A DNA stretch of 64,000 nt from Clonostachys chloroleuca. Lineage: Eukaryota > Ascomycota > Sordariomycetes > Hypocreales > Bionectriaceae. Below the pieces are notes generated by a model. The model was given only the letters and a program-made list of their open reading frames with translations. It had not been told where the DNA came from and did not search any database. The translations under genes were made by a program, and so were the position numbers. Below, piece after piece: positions 22,701 to 34,300 of the stretch (its first letter is position 1; each line of letters opens with the position of its first letter). The DNA lies in contig JBANAY010000003.1 in NCBI GenBank assembly GCA_037952775.1, positions 18,166,001-18,230,000 of the forward strand, written 5' to 3'.

Positions 22701-24620
22701 ACCAACACCACGATCCAGACCACCTGGTCTCCTTTCCAGGTTCCTTTCGACCCTCAAACTGGCGATTCGTTAAATTTGGTGATCTATATGGGTCTTGCTT
22801 TATCCTGCTATCCTGCGTTCTTCGCCCTCTATCCCAGTAACGAGCGCCGAAGGTTTGTAAGAAGTCTACAGTACTCCAATGGTGTCCGCCCGTTCCCACT
22901 CTGGATTGCATATCTCCTGTTCGACTTCACCATCGCGCTTGTCAGTGCCGCTGTCGTTACTGGAATTTGGAGCGGTCTGTCTTCCGTGTGGTTCCACATC
23001 GAATACGTCTTCGTCGTTCTGTTCCTCTACGGTCTTGCCTCGATTCTGATGGCTTACGTTGTCTCCCTCTTCACAAAAACGCAGCTGGCCACATATGCCT
23101 GGGCGGCCGCAATCCAAGCTGTCCTGTTCTTGGCCTACCTGATTGCCTACATGTGTGTCATCACATATGTCCCCGCATCCAAGATCGACAGGACTTTGCG
23201 CATCGTGCACTTCGTCATCTCGGCAGTCGGTCCAGTGGGCTCAGCTACAAGGGCTCTCTTCCTGACTGTCAACCTCTTCTCCACAGCGTGCAATGGGGAC
23301 GACTTGTCCACGAATCCGGGCGGCATCCTCCAGTTTGGAGGGCCTATCCTATACCTTGTGGTGCAATGCTTCCTTCTTTTCGGCTTCCTTCTTTGGTACG
23401 ATGGTGGATCGTCGGGGTCCTCACTATTCAGCATCTTCCAAAAGAAGAAGGATGCCCCTGCCGAACACGAGATCTCAGATGAAGAGATTGCCGGCGAGCT
23501 TAACCGAGTCACGAGCTCGGGTACCAACGAGGACGGGCTTCGAGTTCTGAATCTCACCAAGTCTTTCGGGAAGAACACTGCGGTCGACAACGTCACGTTT
23601 GGTGTCAAGCGCGGCGAAGTTTTTGCCTTGCTAGGCCCCAACGGCGCGGGTAAATCCACAACCATCAGCATGATCCGTGGCGATATCAAGCCAAGCCACC
23701 ATGGAGGAGATGTATTTGTCGAGAATAAGTCGGTCACTCGAGAATTGGCCGCAGCGCGAGCCAATCTAGGCGTCTGCCCCCAATTCGACGCCTTGGATCA
23801 GATGACTGTCCGGGAACACCTTGAATTCTATGCCAAGGTCCGCGGCATTCCAGACGTCAATCACAACGTTACAGCCATCATCCAGGCTGTCGGTCTCAGC
23901 TTATACTCAAACCGAATGGCCAATGCTCTGTCCGGCGGCAACAAGCGAAAACTCAGCCTGGGCATCGCTCTCATGGGCAACCCTGGCGTTGTCCTGCTTG
24001 ATGAGCCCTCATCGGGACTCGACGCAGCCTCGAAGCGAGTCATGTGGAAGACCCTTGCCGCCACGGTACCCGGGCGCTCCATCCTGCTCACCACGCACAG
24101 CATGGAGGAGGCCGACGCACTCGCGGGCAGGGCCGGCATCATGGCCCGCCGGATGCTGGCGCTGGGCACGCCGGATGATCTGCGCCACCGCTTCGGCGAC
24201 GCCCTCCACGTCCACCTTGTGTCCGCCACGGCCCCGCGGACAACCGAGCAGGAGATGGCCAAGATCCTCGCCTGGATCCAGGAGACCCTCCCGTCCGCCG
24301 ACGTCGAGGACAAGACCTACCACGGCCAGCTGCGCTTCTCGATCCGCGCGAGCGACTTTTTGGCCAGCACCCGGGGCAAGACCGCGGCCGAGATCACCAC
24401 CGCCCAGGAGCAGGATCTCAGCCAGAGCGCCATCGGCAACCTCATGATCCTGTTCGAGGAGAACCGATCGGCACTCAACATCAGCCACTACAGCGTCAGC
24501 CCCACTACCCTAGACCAGGTCTTCTTGACCGTCGTCGGGCAGCACAACGTCAAGGAAGAGGGCTACGAGGAGCAAGAAAAGGTGCCCTTCTGGAAGAAGA
24601 TGCTATGTTTAAGGTCCTAG
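19769..24620 (+). CDS. Full-length ABC-A subfamily transporter, two apparent 1-nt frameshifts
   Basis: Membrane ATPase with (TMD-NBD)x2 layout, about 1617 residues, of the ABCA type associated with lipid transport in animals; the fungal substrate is unknown. TM1 lies near the N-terminus (TVFMALIVPVFLGAFFSFA). A roughly 200-residue extracytosolic loop and TM2-6 (TGFIATERENG and on) follow. NBD1 has Walker A GANGSGKST from about residue 516, signature LSGGQ, Walker B CCVDE and His in LTTHFLDEA. The second half repeats the plan, with Walker A GPNGAGKST from about 1290, signature LSGGN, LLDEPSSGLD and LTTHSMEEA. No introns are needed. The frame breaks at about 21404-21408 (G5, just after NBD1 Walker A) and at 22684-22687 (T4, in the second TMD). 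One extra base at each restores the conserved reading (GLGIAPQKNVLWDD; QQFLDTLLTNTT) and a length divisible by three. Start at 19769 (MALLKQMWTLMGKNW), the usual ABCA beginning. Confidence 0.9.
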
Positions 24621-25789
24621 ATTTTCTTGGATATCCGTGTCCGATTTGTATATTTCGTCATAACTAGAGAATAGATCATGTCCATATAACCAGCACATAT
24701 GTATAAGCGTTCCTCGTAAAATATGATACCCTAGATACCCCAACACTCCATAATAATTGGATTGATTTTGATGCTCTGTTCCTACATATAATCGTACATT
24801 GCCAACCATGTGTGGAGCAGTTATAGAATATACCCGCGAAGAGTCATCTGAATGCCAATGATGACCAGTGCCAGACCATCTCATAGTATAACACAACCAG
24901 TAATGGCAACCATGAACTGGGGCGACCAACTCTTTACTCATTGCAATGTTTCCTTCTACTGTACACTACGCTATAGACTCCTCTCCCGTGAAAGCTGGAA
25001 TCGAGTATGATTATCTTTTACATCAATGTTTGGTGAGCCTCGGGTGGCATAAAAAATATTGAGTATTATCGTGTATAACTCTAGCCGTCGCCCAACCCCA
25101 AATCTAGGGACACATAATGGAATAACAGGAATGCGCCTTCTGACTCATCTCAGTGTGAGCGAGAAGAGTTCCATGCAAGGGACAAAGCCCAACCGTACCC
25201 ATACCCATAGCCATATTACTATGCATTACTCCCAAAAAATATTCTACAAGTATATAGAAAGAAGAGAGAGAAGAAAAAGAAGCCAAGAGTCCCTCATCAA
25301 CACCATAAGCCACATGACTGTCGTCCGTAATGCGTGTACAAGGTCCCCACCTTCTATTGAGAAGAAAAGAGAGAAAGAAGAAGAGGATAGAAAACCGTAG
25401 CTCAGGAAGAAAGTGACCATGAAACAAACGTGGAATTGTGTGCCATATCCCTCATTTTTCTGTATGCAAAACGCCAAACGCTCTCCGTGTGTGCCCCTTT
25501 TCGTGTATTTTCCCATCCGTATCCGTAGAAATCATAAAAAAACATATGCATGTAGTCGATCATTGACAGGGATGTCATCTCCTAAAATCATCGCCCTCCT
25601 CGAGCTGCCTCGCCTTCAGCTACTGTTTCAAATACCGTTGTTTCTTTTGTTCAACATCCCGACGTAGTAAGATGCAAGTCGATTCACTCAGCGAAGTGTG
25701 AGAGTTAGGCCCTGGCAGACTGACGTCTTGAAGCAATTGTCCCAAGCCTCATACGACAGCCTTTCCTTCGACATACCGAATGCTTATTC
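24621..25789. other. Convergent intergenic region between ABC transporter and phytochrome
   Basis: 1.17 kb containing the 3' ends of two converging genes. An AT-rich, A/G-rich tract lies at about 25240-25400. No coding or RNA gene is supportable. Confidence 0.45.
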
Positions 25790-28700
25790 TTAGGCATCAT
25801 CAGGATTTGTTGTGGATGATGCCTCGATCGGAGCTTCAACCGTAAGCTCTACCTCATTCTCATTCTCCTCTGCTTTCGGTGTGATATCCTCCTGACTTGT
25901 TACTTGATCGGGGTGAGTTTGAAGCCAACCTCCTTTTTCCCACGCACCTGGCTCATATAGGCATGAGACACGGATGCCTTCATCGTGTATGCCCACTAGT
26001 AACGTATTGAGTCTTTTGAAGTCTATCGGCTTCAAAATCCACCCATCAAAGCCTGCATCAACATATTTCTGCTTTTCAGACTCAACCAATGACGCTGAAA
26101 CTGCAAAGATAGGAATGCGACCGTAATTGGCAGCAAGCGCAGAGTGTCCTAGATGACCGGATGAGTGCTCTGATTCACGTATCAGCATAGTGCTCTTCAG
26201 GCCATCGACGATCGGCATCTATCGCAAAATCAAAGTCAGCTTTATGCTTCTTGGATAAGACCTCAAGTTCATATTACCTGCATGTCCATCAAGACCACGT
26301 CGAAAGCTGACGAACGCTCTTTGAACATAGTTGCACAATCCTGTCCATTCACAGCATGTGAAACCTCATGACCTGTTCGTTCTAACCTCTTCTTCATTAT
26401 TTTCATGTTGATGGGGTCATCTTCTGCAATCAAGACGCGCAAGAGCTGCCCGTCACTAGTCCCGCCACTCGTCACGCTCTCTGAGTTGGTTTTTGAGCTT
26501 GAGGTATTGGGGATTTCGAATAGCACACCGGATTGCTGTCCAACTTGAGGCCGAGGAGGCATATCCGTGTATTCATCGGGAACCTTGACAGCCCGGACTG
26601 GCGTTTTTGTGTCTCGTACTTTGGCAAATCCAACTTCTGGTTGCGATTGAGCTTCTAGGGGTTCTTGATGCTTCTTCTTGGACTGCGGACTCCCTGAGCT
26701 TGAGACAAATATCTGGGATGATTTTGACACGGATTTGAGGGAGCTCACTGCTGAACTTTGCCCTGAGAAAGGATACGCAGGCTCCTTGTCATGTAGCGAT
26801 AGCGGGGTCTGAAGAGCATCGATCAGACGGTCGGCATCGCTCTTTTGGCTCCCCCACTCTCATGGCTGTCCATGCTACGGCGGTTTTTCAGGCTACCCAG
26901 TTCCACAGTTGCCTTGGACGACGCTACGTAAAGATCGGCATGGCTTCCTCGATTAACTAGCATGATCTCTCCTTCTGGAGCTACAGAGAGAGACGCTGGG
27001 GCCGCTGAAGGAGCTGTGTTGGAATTCTTGGTGTTTGTCGAACCTTCGTCGTTCCCATCATTGACCACTTCGGTTTTCTCCTGTGGGAGATGGAATGGTA
27101 GCTGAACCACAAACCGGGAACCTTGTCCTTCCTCTGATTTTAGCCGAAGCTGCCCATCCATATTGCGAACAATTCGTGCCACGACTGCCAGTCCCAACCC
27201 GAGGGTTCGTGCCTCAGGGGCATTGTTGAGATCCTGGGGGCCAGAAATTTCGGGCTCTTCGGTGCTAACTTGCTCCAAATCGCGAAATAGGGCATCCAGT
27301 TGCTGTGTATCCATACCTCGACCCGAGTCTGCCACAACGAAGTCCACAACTGCTTGGCCTTCTCGCACTTCTGAAACAAACACCTCGATCTTCACGAATC
27401 CTTCATGGGTATGTGTCACAGCGTTTGCGGCCACATTTGATATTGCCTGGCGCACTCGGCGCCCATCGCCGTGAACAAATTGAGGTAAGCCAGGGTGTTC
27501 GACAACCTCGTAGAGCAGACCTTTTCTACGAGTGTCATTTTGAAAAGGTTCTGTTGCTTCTTTGATGCACAAAGAAAGGTCAAAGACTTCATCCTTGACC
27601 AGATTTTGCCCTTCCTCCGTCTTGGTGAGATCGAGAAGATCGTTTATCACGTATATCAACGACTTTGATGCTGAATGTGACCTTGCCAGGTTATCTCTTG
27701 TTTCCTGGTCTAGCGTGCCCTCCAATGCTATTTCAAGGTAGTTGATGATAGCATTCAGAGGCGTTCGAACTTCGTGGGCTGAATTTGCAAGAAGTAGTCT
27801 TGTAAGCTTACTGCTTTGTAGGGCGGCTTCCTTCTGCCTCCACACTTCGATGAATTTGCCGTAAACCAGGCAGAGAACAGCCGCCGTCTCGATTTTCTCC
27901 TCGTCCCATTCCCGACATTTCCCAATGACTTTCTCATGCCAGGTTTTAAAACTCGTTCGAGGTTCAAGATAGCCTGCTGTTCCGTCTCGGATAATTTTCT
28001 CGTAAGGATTGCCCGCCCATTTTACTTCTTTCACCTGTCCTCTGCGGAAAAAGACAATAAAATCGCTTCCGCCGACACTTAGGGGCACATAGAGAAGCCC
28101 TGCAATGACTTGGAAGCCGGGTGGATAACGGAGATCAGGGAAATCCTCCCGTACATCCTGAGACGCAACAACTGACGTAAGAGTCCGCATCCTCAGATAT
28201 TCCAGCATCGCTAACGCTTCCTGGCTTTGTTCTATGGTTCCTAAAATCTTAGTTTCACCCTTGATTGACAGAAGGCCGAAATCAGCATCGAATAACTTCA
28301 GTAAGTCATCTGACGAAGCGATAATGTAGCCTGACGGATTCTTGTCTGTAGGGGCTGTGTTGATAAGCTTGCGTGCTTGTAACCTCGATGCATACGATAA
28401 ACGCTCGATGTTCCTGGAAGCTGTGTCCCCAACCAACCGGCACATTTTGCGGATCGGAAAAGACACTCTCATGCCTTGATCGCCGTAGGAATGGCAGGCT
28501 ATCAGACCCCAAAGTTCATTGAAGGCATTTATTGAAATGGACATGGAAGATCGCACGGCCATATTAGCCAAGTACTTAAGATGGATAGGAGACATGGCGC
28601 GTAGATAAGCATGGCTCATGTCTAGAGGGGTATCAAGGTCCTCTTTGGTGCGGCAAACGATTCTGGAAGTTTCAAGGTCACGGTCGTAGAGAAGACGGAC

Positions 28701-30362
28701 CTTGTTCAACTTGTAGAGATCTCTTGCTTGTCGTGGGATATCGGACGCGGGGAAATTTAGCCCATAATATAAATCACGAGTCTGAGCAGGATCAACCAGC
28801 TCTGATACCACCTTGCCGTTAAACGACGAGTCGAACTGGTATATCATGACACGGTGGAAACCAGTCAACTCTTTTACGATACCAATAAGAATCTTCAAAA
28901 AGGTTTCAAGATTTGGGGCTGAAGAAAGCTGCTCTTGGACCTGAGACATTATGTCAAAGACTTGCATCGCTCCTTGTTCGCCCCGTCGCTTGCGAGCACT
29001 CCGTAGAATTCGAAGAGGCTTGCTGAGAATTTCTGTGCTTTCTTCAATCTCTTCGAGAGTAGGATTGGACTGTAAGGTATCATGTGGGGTACCCGGGGTC
29101 ATTTCGTCAGACGGACGAAGTGGGTAGATCGTGTCATCGTCCAGTTCAAATTCGCAGATAATTAGCTCAGGGTGAGCTGGATTGGTGTGTATTGCACACC
29201 AAAGCTTAATACTTCGTCCTTTTGGTGGCCTTACGGACAAGCTGAATACTTCAGGGCCGTTCACAGCAGGGTCGGCATCCTCGTCTCGTATGAAGTCGAT
29301 GTGGTCGAGCAGGTTGTCCTGTTGCTCCTCGCTTAAAATGTCCAGAAAGTTTTTCAAGCGAAATAACTGTTTCGGAGAATGGCCTATTATTCGCTCTGAA
29401 TTCTCGCTAACGTAGCGGATGACGAAGCAACCGTCACTTTCCTCCCTCAGAGCCAGAAGAAGCCCAAAGCCTTGAACAGCGCCTGGAGTGTGGATCGGTT
29501 CGTCTTCGCACCTTTGGAGTGTTCCATCGCGCCCAGTGATGACTGAGTGGCCGTCTTCGGTCTCCGTGTACGTGAATCGTGTCGTCATGTGGCCGATATC
29601 TGCAACTGACGAGCGGCGAAAGTCTGCAGAACCACCGGCCATATCTGCCACCTCAATTCCCTCTCTTCCAAGGGGTGTCACCGCCGGATCCATGTCCCCT
29701 AAAGGCCCTGATTCTTCGCTCATTGTATCTGAGGTTGAAATGTTAAGCTCCAATGGCGCAATAGTGCCGTGGCGAGCGGCATCCGCCTGGATACTAGAGA
29801 TTGGTCCGCTCAAGGTACTCTTTCGGCGCATATGTAGAAGTCTGTCTTTCGAGGAACCGGAGGCCGGAGAAATTGGGCCTGTGTCGGCTCTCCTCAACTC
29901 GAAGCCAGGCTCGGTGCGGAAAGTTATCGGTCTGTGAACAGGAACCCCACGACTATCGGGGTCCGTGGCGCCAGGGAAATAGTCGTCACCGGGCACTCTG
30001 CTTCCTCGATCCACGCTCACGACAGATCTGATGGGGAAAACCCTGTCGCCAGAGGTGTCTGAAGTAACAGACGCATGGCCAAGTTGCATTTCCGACCCAG
30101 CACTCCATGAGGAAACCGGCTCGGGCGTCGTGATACTATTTCGATGGCCGCCGGGGGTTGGTGTCTGCTGGTTTTGTATCGAAGAGGTCCGAGTTGGAGG
30201 TATTTGCGTGAAGCCCAGGGGAAGCCCTTGGGTTTGGATCAATCCCGGTCCATTGTCGCCCGTTTGGGTCGTTGGCGGATTGTCAGTTGGGGGTGAGTTT
30301 GCTTGAGGCTCAACAGTAGGAGGTGGAGTGGACGGCGGCGGGTCGTCCTTGGGTGCATCCAT
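25790..30362 (-). CDS. fphA: Fungal phytochrome hybrid histidine kinase
   Basis: Red/far-red photoreceptor and hybrid sensor kinase, 1504 residues after one frame correction. A poorly conserved Pro/Ser/Thr-rich N-terminal extension of about 280 residues precedes the chromophore pocket. Cys285 in TLQRCEDEPIHTPG is the expected biliverdin attachment site of fungal and bacterial phytochromes. PAS, GAF (FPASDIPRQARDLY; SPIHLKYLANM) and PHY domains follow. The kinase core has H-box His863 (SAHEVRTPLNAI), N-box (AISNVAANAVTH), G1 (DSGRGMD) and G2 (GLGLAVV). The receiver carries the acidic pair (AEDDPIN), Asp1360 in LMDMQMP and Lys in LKPID; a 59-nt intron (26277-26219) splits it right after the Asp motif. 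Between kinase and receiver the frame is broken at a C5 run (26851-26855). One extra base joins SMDSHESGG to SDADRLIDALQ and makes the spliced length divisible by three. Related to A. nidulans FphA and N. crassa PHY-1/2. Confidence 0.93.
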
Positions 30363-33160
30363 TACAGATTCGAGACGTAGAAGCCTGATAGCTTCTCGTG
30401 CACTGAGAACAGCTTGTCTCGCTAAGTATTTCCCACAGCCTCACGAGGGACAGGGCGCCTTTAGGGGGGTTGGGAGAGGTGATGAGTGTCTTCTAACCTA
30501 GCACATGTCGAAGACCTCAAGTGGCTTGAGCAGGGAACGAGGAGGCAATGGCTGTGGCTGTGGCTGTTGATCGACAGGGTGAGAGCAGGTTTGTGAGTGG
30601 GAGATCAGATCGGTTTGGTGGGGCTTGAAAGCTGAGTGAGGCGAGGGCCCGAAGGAGCGTCGTCGCAGGATCTGGGGTCTGGACCAAGCTCCCTCGAAGC
30701 AGAAGCAAGTGCTGTGGAAGGAGAAATCAGATTGCCATGGTGAAGTGCATTGCCCAGCTCGATGAGAAGGGACCGGCTCACAGTGCGGCAGATCAAGAGC
30801 GCCCCTCCACTAGACCCTGGTAGGTCACGTCACGACTTTTTGTCGAATCAGTTGCTTAGTTCTGGGTCGCTCGGGGCTAGGCAGGAAGGGGAGATCCATT
30901 GATTTGGGCCTATCATGCAGCTAGCTCAACCCAGGGCAGGAAGTTGCCTTGGTCGCCGCCCATGCTGCTGCATGGCAGGCTGCGGCACCAGCGACCGTCG
31001 GTAGTGGAGCCTCGATGCGAGTGCCAGCCTTTTTTTGCCCGACCGAGATTGAATTGCTCTAGGTCAAGCTTAGACACCAGCTGTGGCCTTCATAGCCTCT
31101 TGCGAGCCTCAGAATAAATAGCAGCACGGACGACCCTTCCCCTCCGCCTGCCCCTCTGCCAGACAAGGGCTAACCCACCCTTTGGGACTAACTGCTCAGT
31201 GCAGCCCCTCTCGCCAGATCCAACCAAGAATCAAACTCACCGGCCAGCGACGATCATGACCATCGCCAAGGGTGGCCGTTGTTCCACACTGTACGCAGCA
31301 CTGTAAGATCGTCGAATTTTGTCTTCACTTGATACACCCGATACATGCCCAGCTGTGTATCCTTCTTGGACGCGTGTGTACAGTACATCCAAAGCAGACA
31401 TGTGTCCTTCGCCGCCTACAAGTCCCTTCCAAGTCCCTGGGAAATTGCGAGTGTAGATACGGGCAGCATGCGCTAAGCGTCGCCTGTCCTTGGATTACAG
31501 GGCTAACTAAGGCAGACAAGGGACCATAGTGCCCATCTGCCCGCATCTAATGTAACCATGGAAAACCTTGGAGCGAGACATCCAAACCATTGGCTTGGAT
31601 TCTCCGGTGCCTGATCAATTGAGAATACGCCGTAGACAGCTCAGAAAGGTCGAAACCGTCGATGGACACTATACAAGTACTCACCTCTGGATTTTGAGGC
31701 TGTCGAGACACCAAGAGTTGGGGTTCCACGACATACTAAGCCGTAGAGCCTGTAGGCTGGTCCCGAAGACCTGGGCTCCGCCGGAGCTTTTGTCCCGAGC
31801 ACCAGGGGAGTCCGCGGGAATTCGGTACTCCACATTAACCTGCAGTGTGTAGCTTGATAAATGGACAAGAGAATATGATCTAGCCTCCTGCCACAAAATC
31901 AACAAGAAAATGAATCGAGTACTCTGTTCAGCCGCGATTCTCTATCCTATTCTTCCAGAGAATTAACGTTTTATTCCCCCATGGAAGCTTACCCAATTGA
32001 TCCGTGGGCATCGCCGTGCTAGCCATCATGCAAGGTGATGCCTCTTATTGGTATCGGTCACATGCCAGCTCCTTAGGTGATGTCTTGAAGCGTATGCCTT
32101 CCACCTAGACTCATGTATCAACTGGTTCATTGGTTCTATTTGATTAATCAGAGGACTGCAACTGACCAAAGCACACGGAGACCATCTATGCATCTCGGCT
32201 TGGTGAAGGAACAGGGGCCTTCCCTGTATGTTGTGGTTTATCACAACATACCTCGTGAATAGGCTAGACTGAGGTTCTATGACTTGATGCTCGTCAAATA
32301 TCATTAGTACTGGGCCGAAAGTAGCTCAAGTCTGCTGCATCAAGAGACATTTTAAATGCATCCGAAACTCGTCAGGTAATATCTGGTACCATTTCCGTTA
32401 GGAAGGTAGCCTCGAAGCCGTACTTCTTCAACGAGCGTTCATACGCACATAGGTTGATTGATTGATTGATTGATATTTAACGTCGGGAAGAGCCCGTACA
32501 GTGCGAAGGGCGTCTATGTAGCTACTGATAAATATATGCATATATATTTCTCCAATGACGAAAATAGGAAGAGACTTAGACAGAGGGTGAAGTCGAGGTT
32601 TCCAGAAGCAGGGGACACACGCACATAGATATTATGCCAAAATTATATGGTATTGATATTGATTGCAGGTGGCATTTCGACGACATATTCCTGAGATATG
32701 GAAGATCGTAAGGTGAACATCCCAAAAGTCATCATCTTACCTGTTCAAGACACTACAATCTGAGAGTTGTCTTGTGATCAAAAGCGAGAATCTAGCTACC
32801 GTCTGTCCCCAGTTCGGCTAGAAGCTTCAATCTAGAAAAAGCAAACTAAATTTGAAACTTACTAATATAAAATTGAGAATGGCCTTGAGAGCGTCAACCC
32901 AAATGGTAGATATAAAGTAATGCAAACAGAGTTAAACATCAACAAAGCATCTTTAAACCGACAGACCTCCAACCACCCCACCACTCAAGCCAAAGAAAAA
33001 AGCAAACTCATGTTGCTGACAAAAACAAAGATAAGAATCAATGTAGTTCATATTCAAGCTTGCTAAACGACTCACGCTTCCTGCAATTCTATATTCCCAA
33101 CTCGTACATGTCAATTACAGCTCTCCCGTACGCTTATGGGACCACTCCCTTCGCCAGCAC
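30363..33160. promoter_or_regulatory. Phytochrome upstream region and adjoining gene-free DNA
   Basis: 2.8 kb between two tandem minus-strand genes. The part next to 30363 must contain the phytochrome promoter and leader. The part next to 33160 is the 3' flank of the reductase gene and is AT-rich (about 32500-33050). A TTGA tetranucleotide microsatellite lies inside. Only short ORFs are seen, and none is convincing. Confidence 0.4.
32454..32473. repeat. Microsatellite (TTGA)5
   Basis: Five perfect tandem copies of the tetranucleotide TTGA in AT-rich intergenic DNA. No functional role is inferred. Confidence 0.85.
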
Positions 33161-34300
33161 TCAAAGCTTGCTCTTCGATTCCTTCTTGCGCATCTCCTGC
33201 GCCGACCTGAGGAGAGCATAAAGAGTCTGCAGCCTCGGCATCTCCACGCCCCGCTCCCTGGCAATCCTCACCGGGTTCCCGAGAATCACCTCGAGCTCCA
33301 GCGGCTTCTTGTCCTCCCAGTCGAGCAGCATGCTGGGACGGGCCCCCTTGTTGCGCTCCGTGCTCTTGATGATGCGGTCCGGCCGGGCCATGCTGTCCGG
33401 GAACCCCCGGCCGAGGATCCTGGGCACCGCCTCCCAGATCTCCTCCATGACGCCCGTGAGGTGATGCCGCAGCTCGGAGTCCATGACCATGTCCGCGTTG
33501 CCGCGGCCGCCGGACAGCACGGCGGACGGGTTCATGGCGGCGTTGATGCAGAGCTTGTGCCACCGCACGGTCTGGAGCCCGACCTCGTCGTGGGGCTCGA
33601 CGTCCTTGATGCCGCCCAGGTCTCGCCACCACTCGGTGAGTTGATCCATGCAGCGCGTCCCTCGCTGGATCAAGTCCCGGTCCCCAGTACCGAGGCCATC
33701 AGTGAAAGGCCCGAGGCTCGTCCTCGTCCAGCGGTTCTGTCGAATTGTGCCGGGCGACGTCTGCTCCGCACTCACAATGGTCACGGCGCTCACGATGGGC
33801 GTGGCTGGGAACCTCTTCCGGAAAGGCTCCTCGACACCGACTCCGTTCTGGATCAGCACGATACACGACCTTGGCCCGACCAGCGGCGTGATCATCTCAG
33901 AGTCATCGCTCACATCAGGCAGCGCCTTGGTGGTCACAAAGATATAGTCCCATTGCCTCGCCGGAGCTCCATCCCCATCAGCTTGCGCGGCCGCGCTCAC
34001 CGACGGGAACACGCCGGAGGGATTGAACGTATAGTCCCCAAAGCTCCGGGTGATCAGTTGCACGCCAGACTGCTCAATAGCCTTGTAGTTGGACCTGGCA
34101 ATAAGAGACACGTGCAGGCCTCGAGATGGCTGTCGTTGCACGGCACTACGTCAGCCATATGCTCAGATGACGGGGGAATTTGGAACTTGTCACAATCAGG
34201 GCTGACATACATGGTGCAACCTCGAGGCGTAGAAGCAGCCTATGGCGCCTGCGCCAACAAAAACGATATTAACCGTGCTGTGTACACCATTAGCACACAT
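33161..34300 (-). CDS. Ketopantoate reductase (ApbA/PanE) family protein
   Basis: NADPH-dependent oxidoreductase of the 2-dehydropantoate 2-reductase family, the step giving pantoate for pantothenate and CoA; fungi have several paralogues, so the exact substrate is uncertain. Exons 34300-34211 and 34129-33161 with an 81-nt intron give 352 residues. The N-terminal Rossmann motif is VNIVFVGAGAIGCFYASRL (Gly16, Gly18, Gly21). Further family motifs are FVTTKALPDV, VLIQNGVGVEE and the catalytic-region WHKLCINAAMNPSAVL, whose Lys is the expected proton donor. The C-terminal helical domain (LELEVILGNPVRIARERGVEMPRLQTLYALL) is typical. The start is the ATG at 34300 (MCANGVHSTVNIVF); upstream, the same frame has no better-placed ATG. 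Confidence 0.88.

Noticed and set aside
23821..24488. Long plus and minus ORFs within the 3' end of the ABC transporter
   Set aside because: Alternative-frame shadows in a GC-rich coding segment; Arg/Pro/Ser-rich without domain features.
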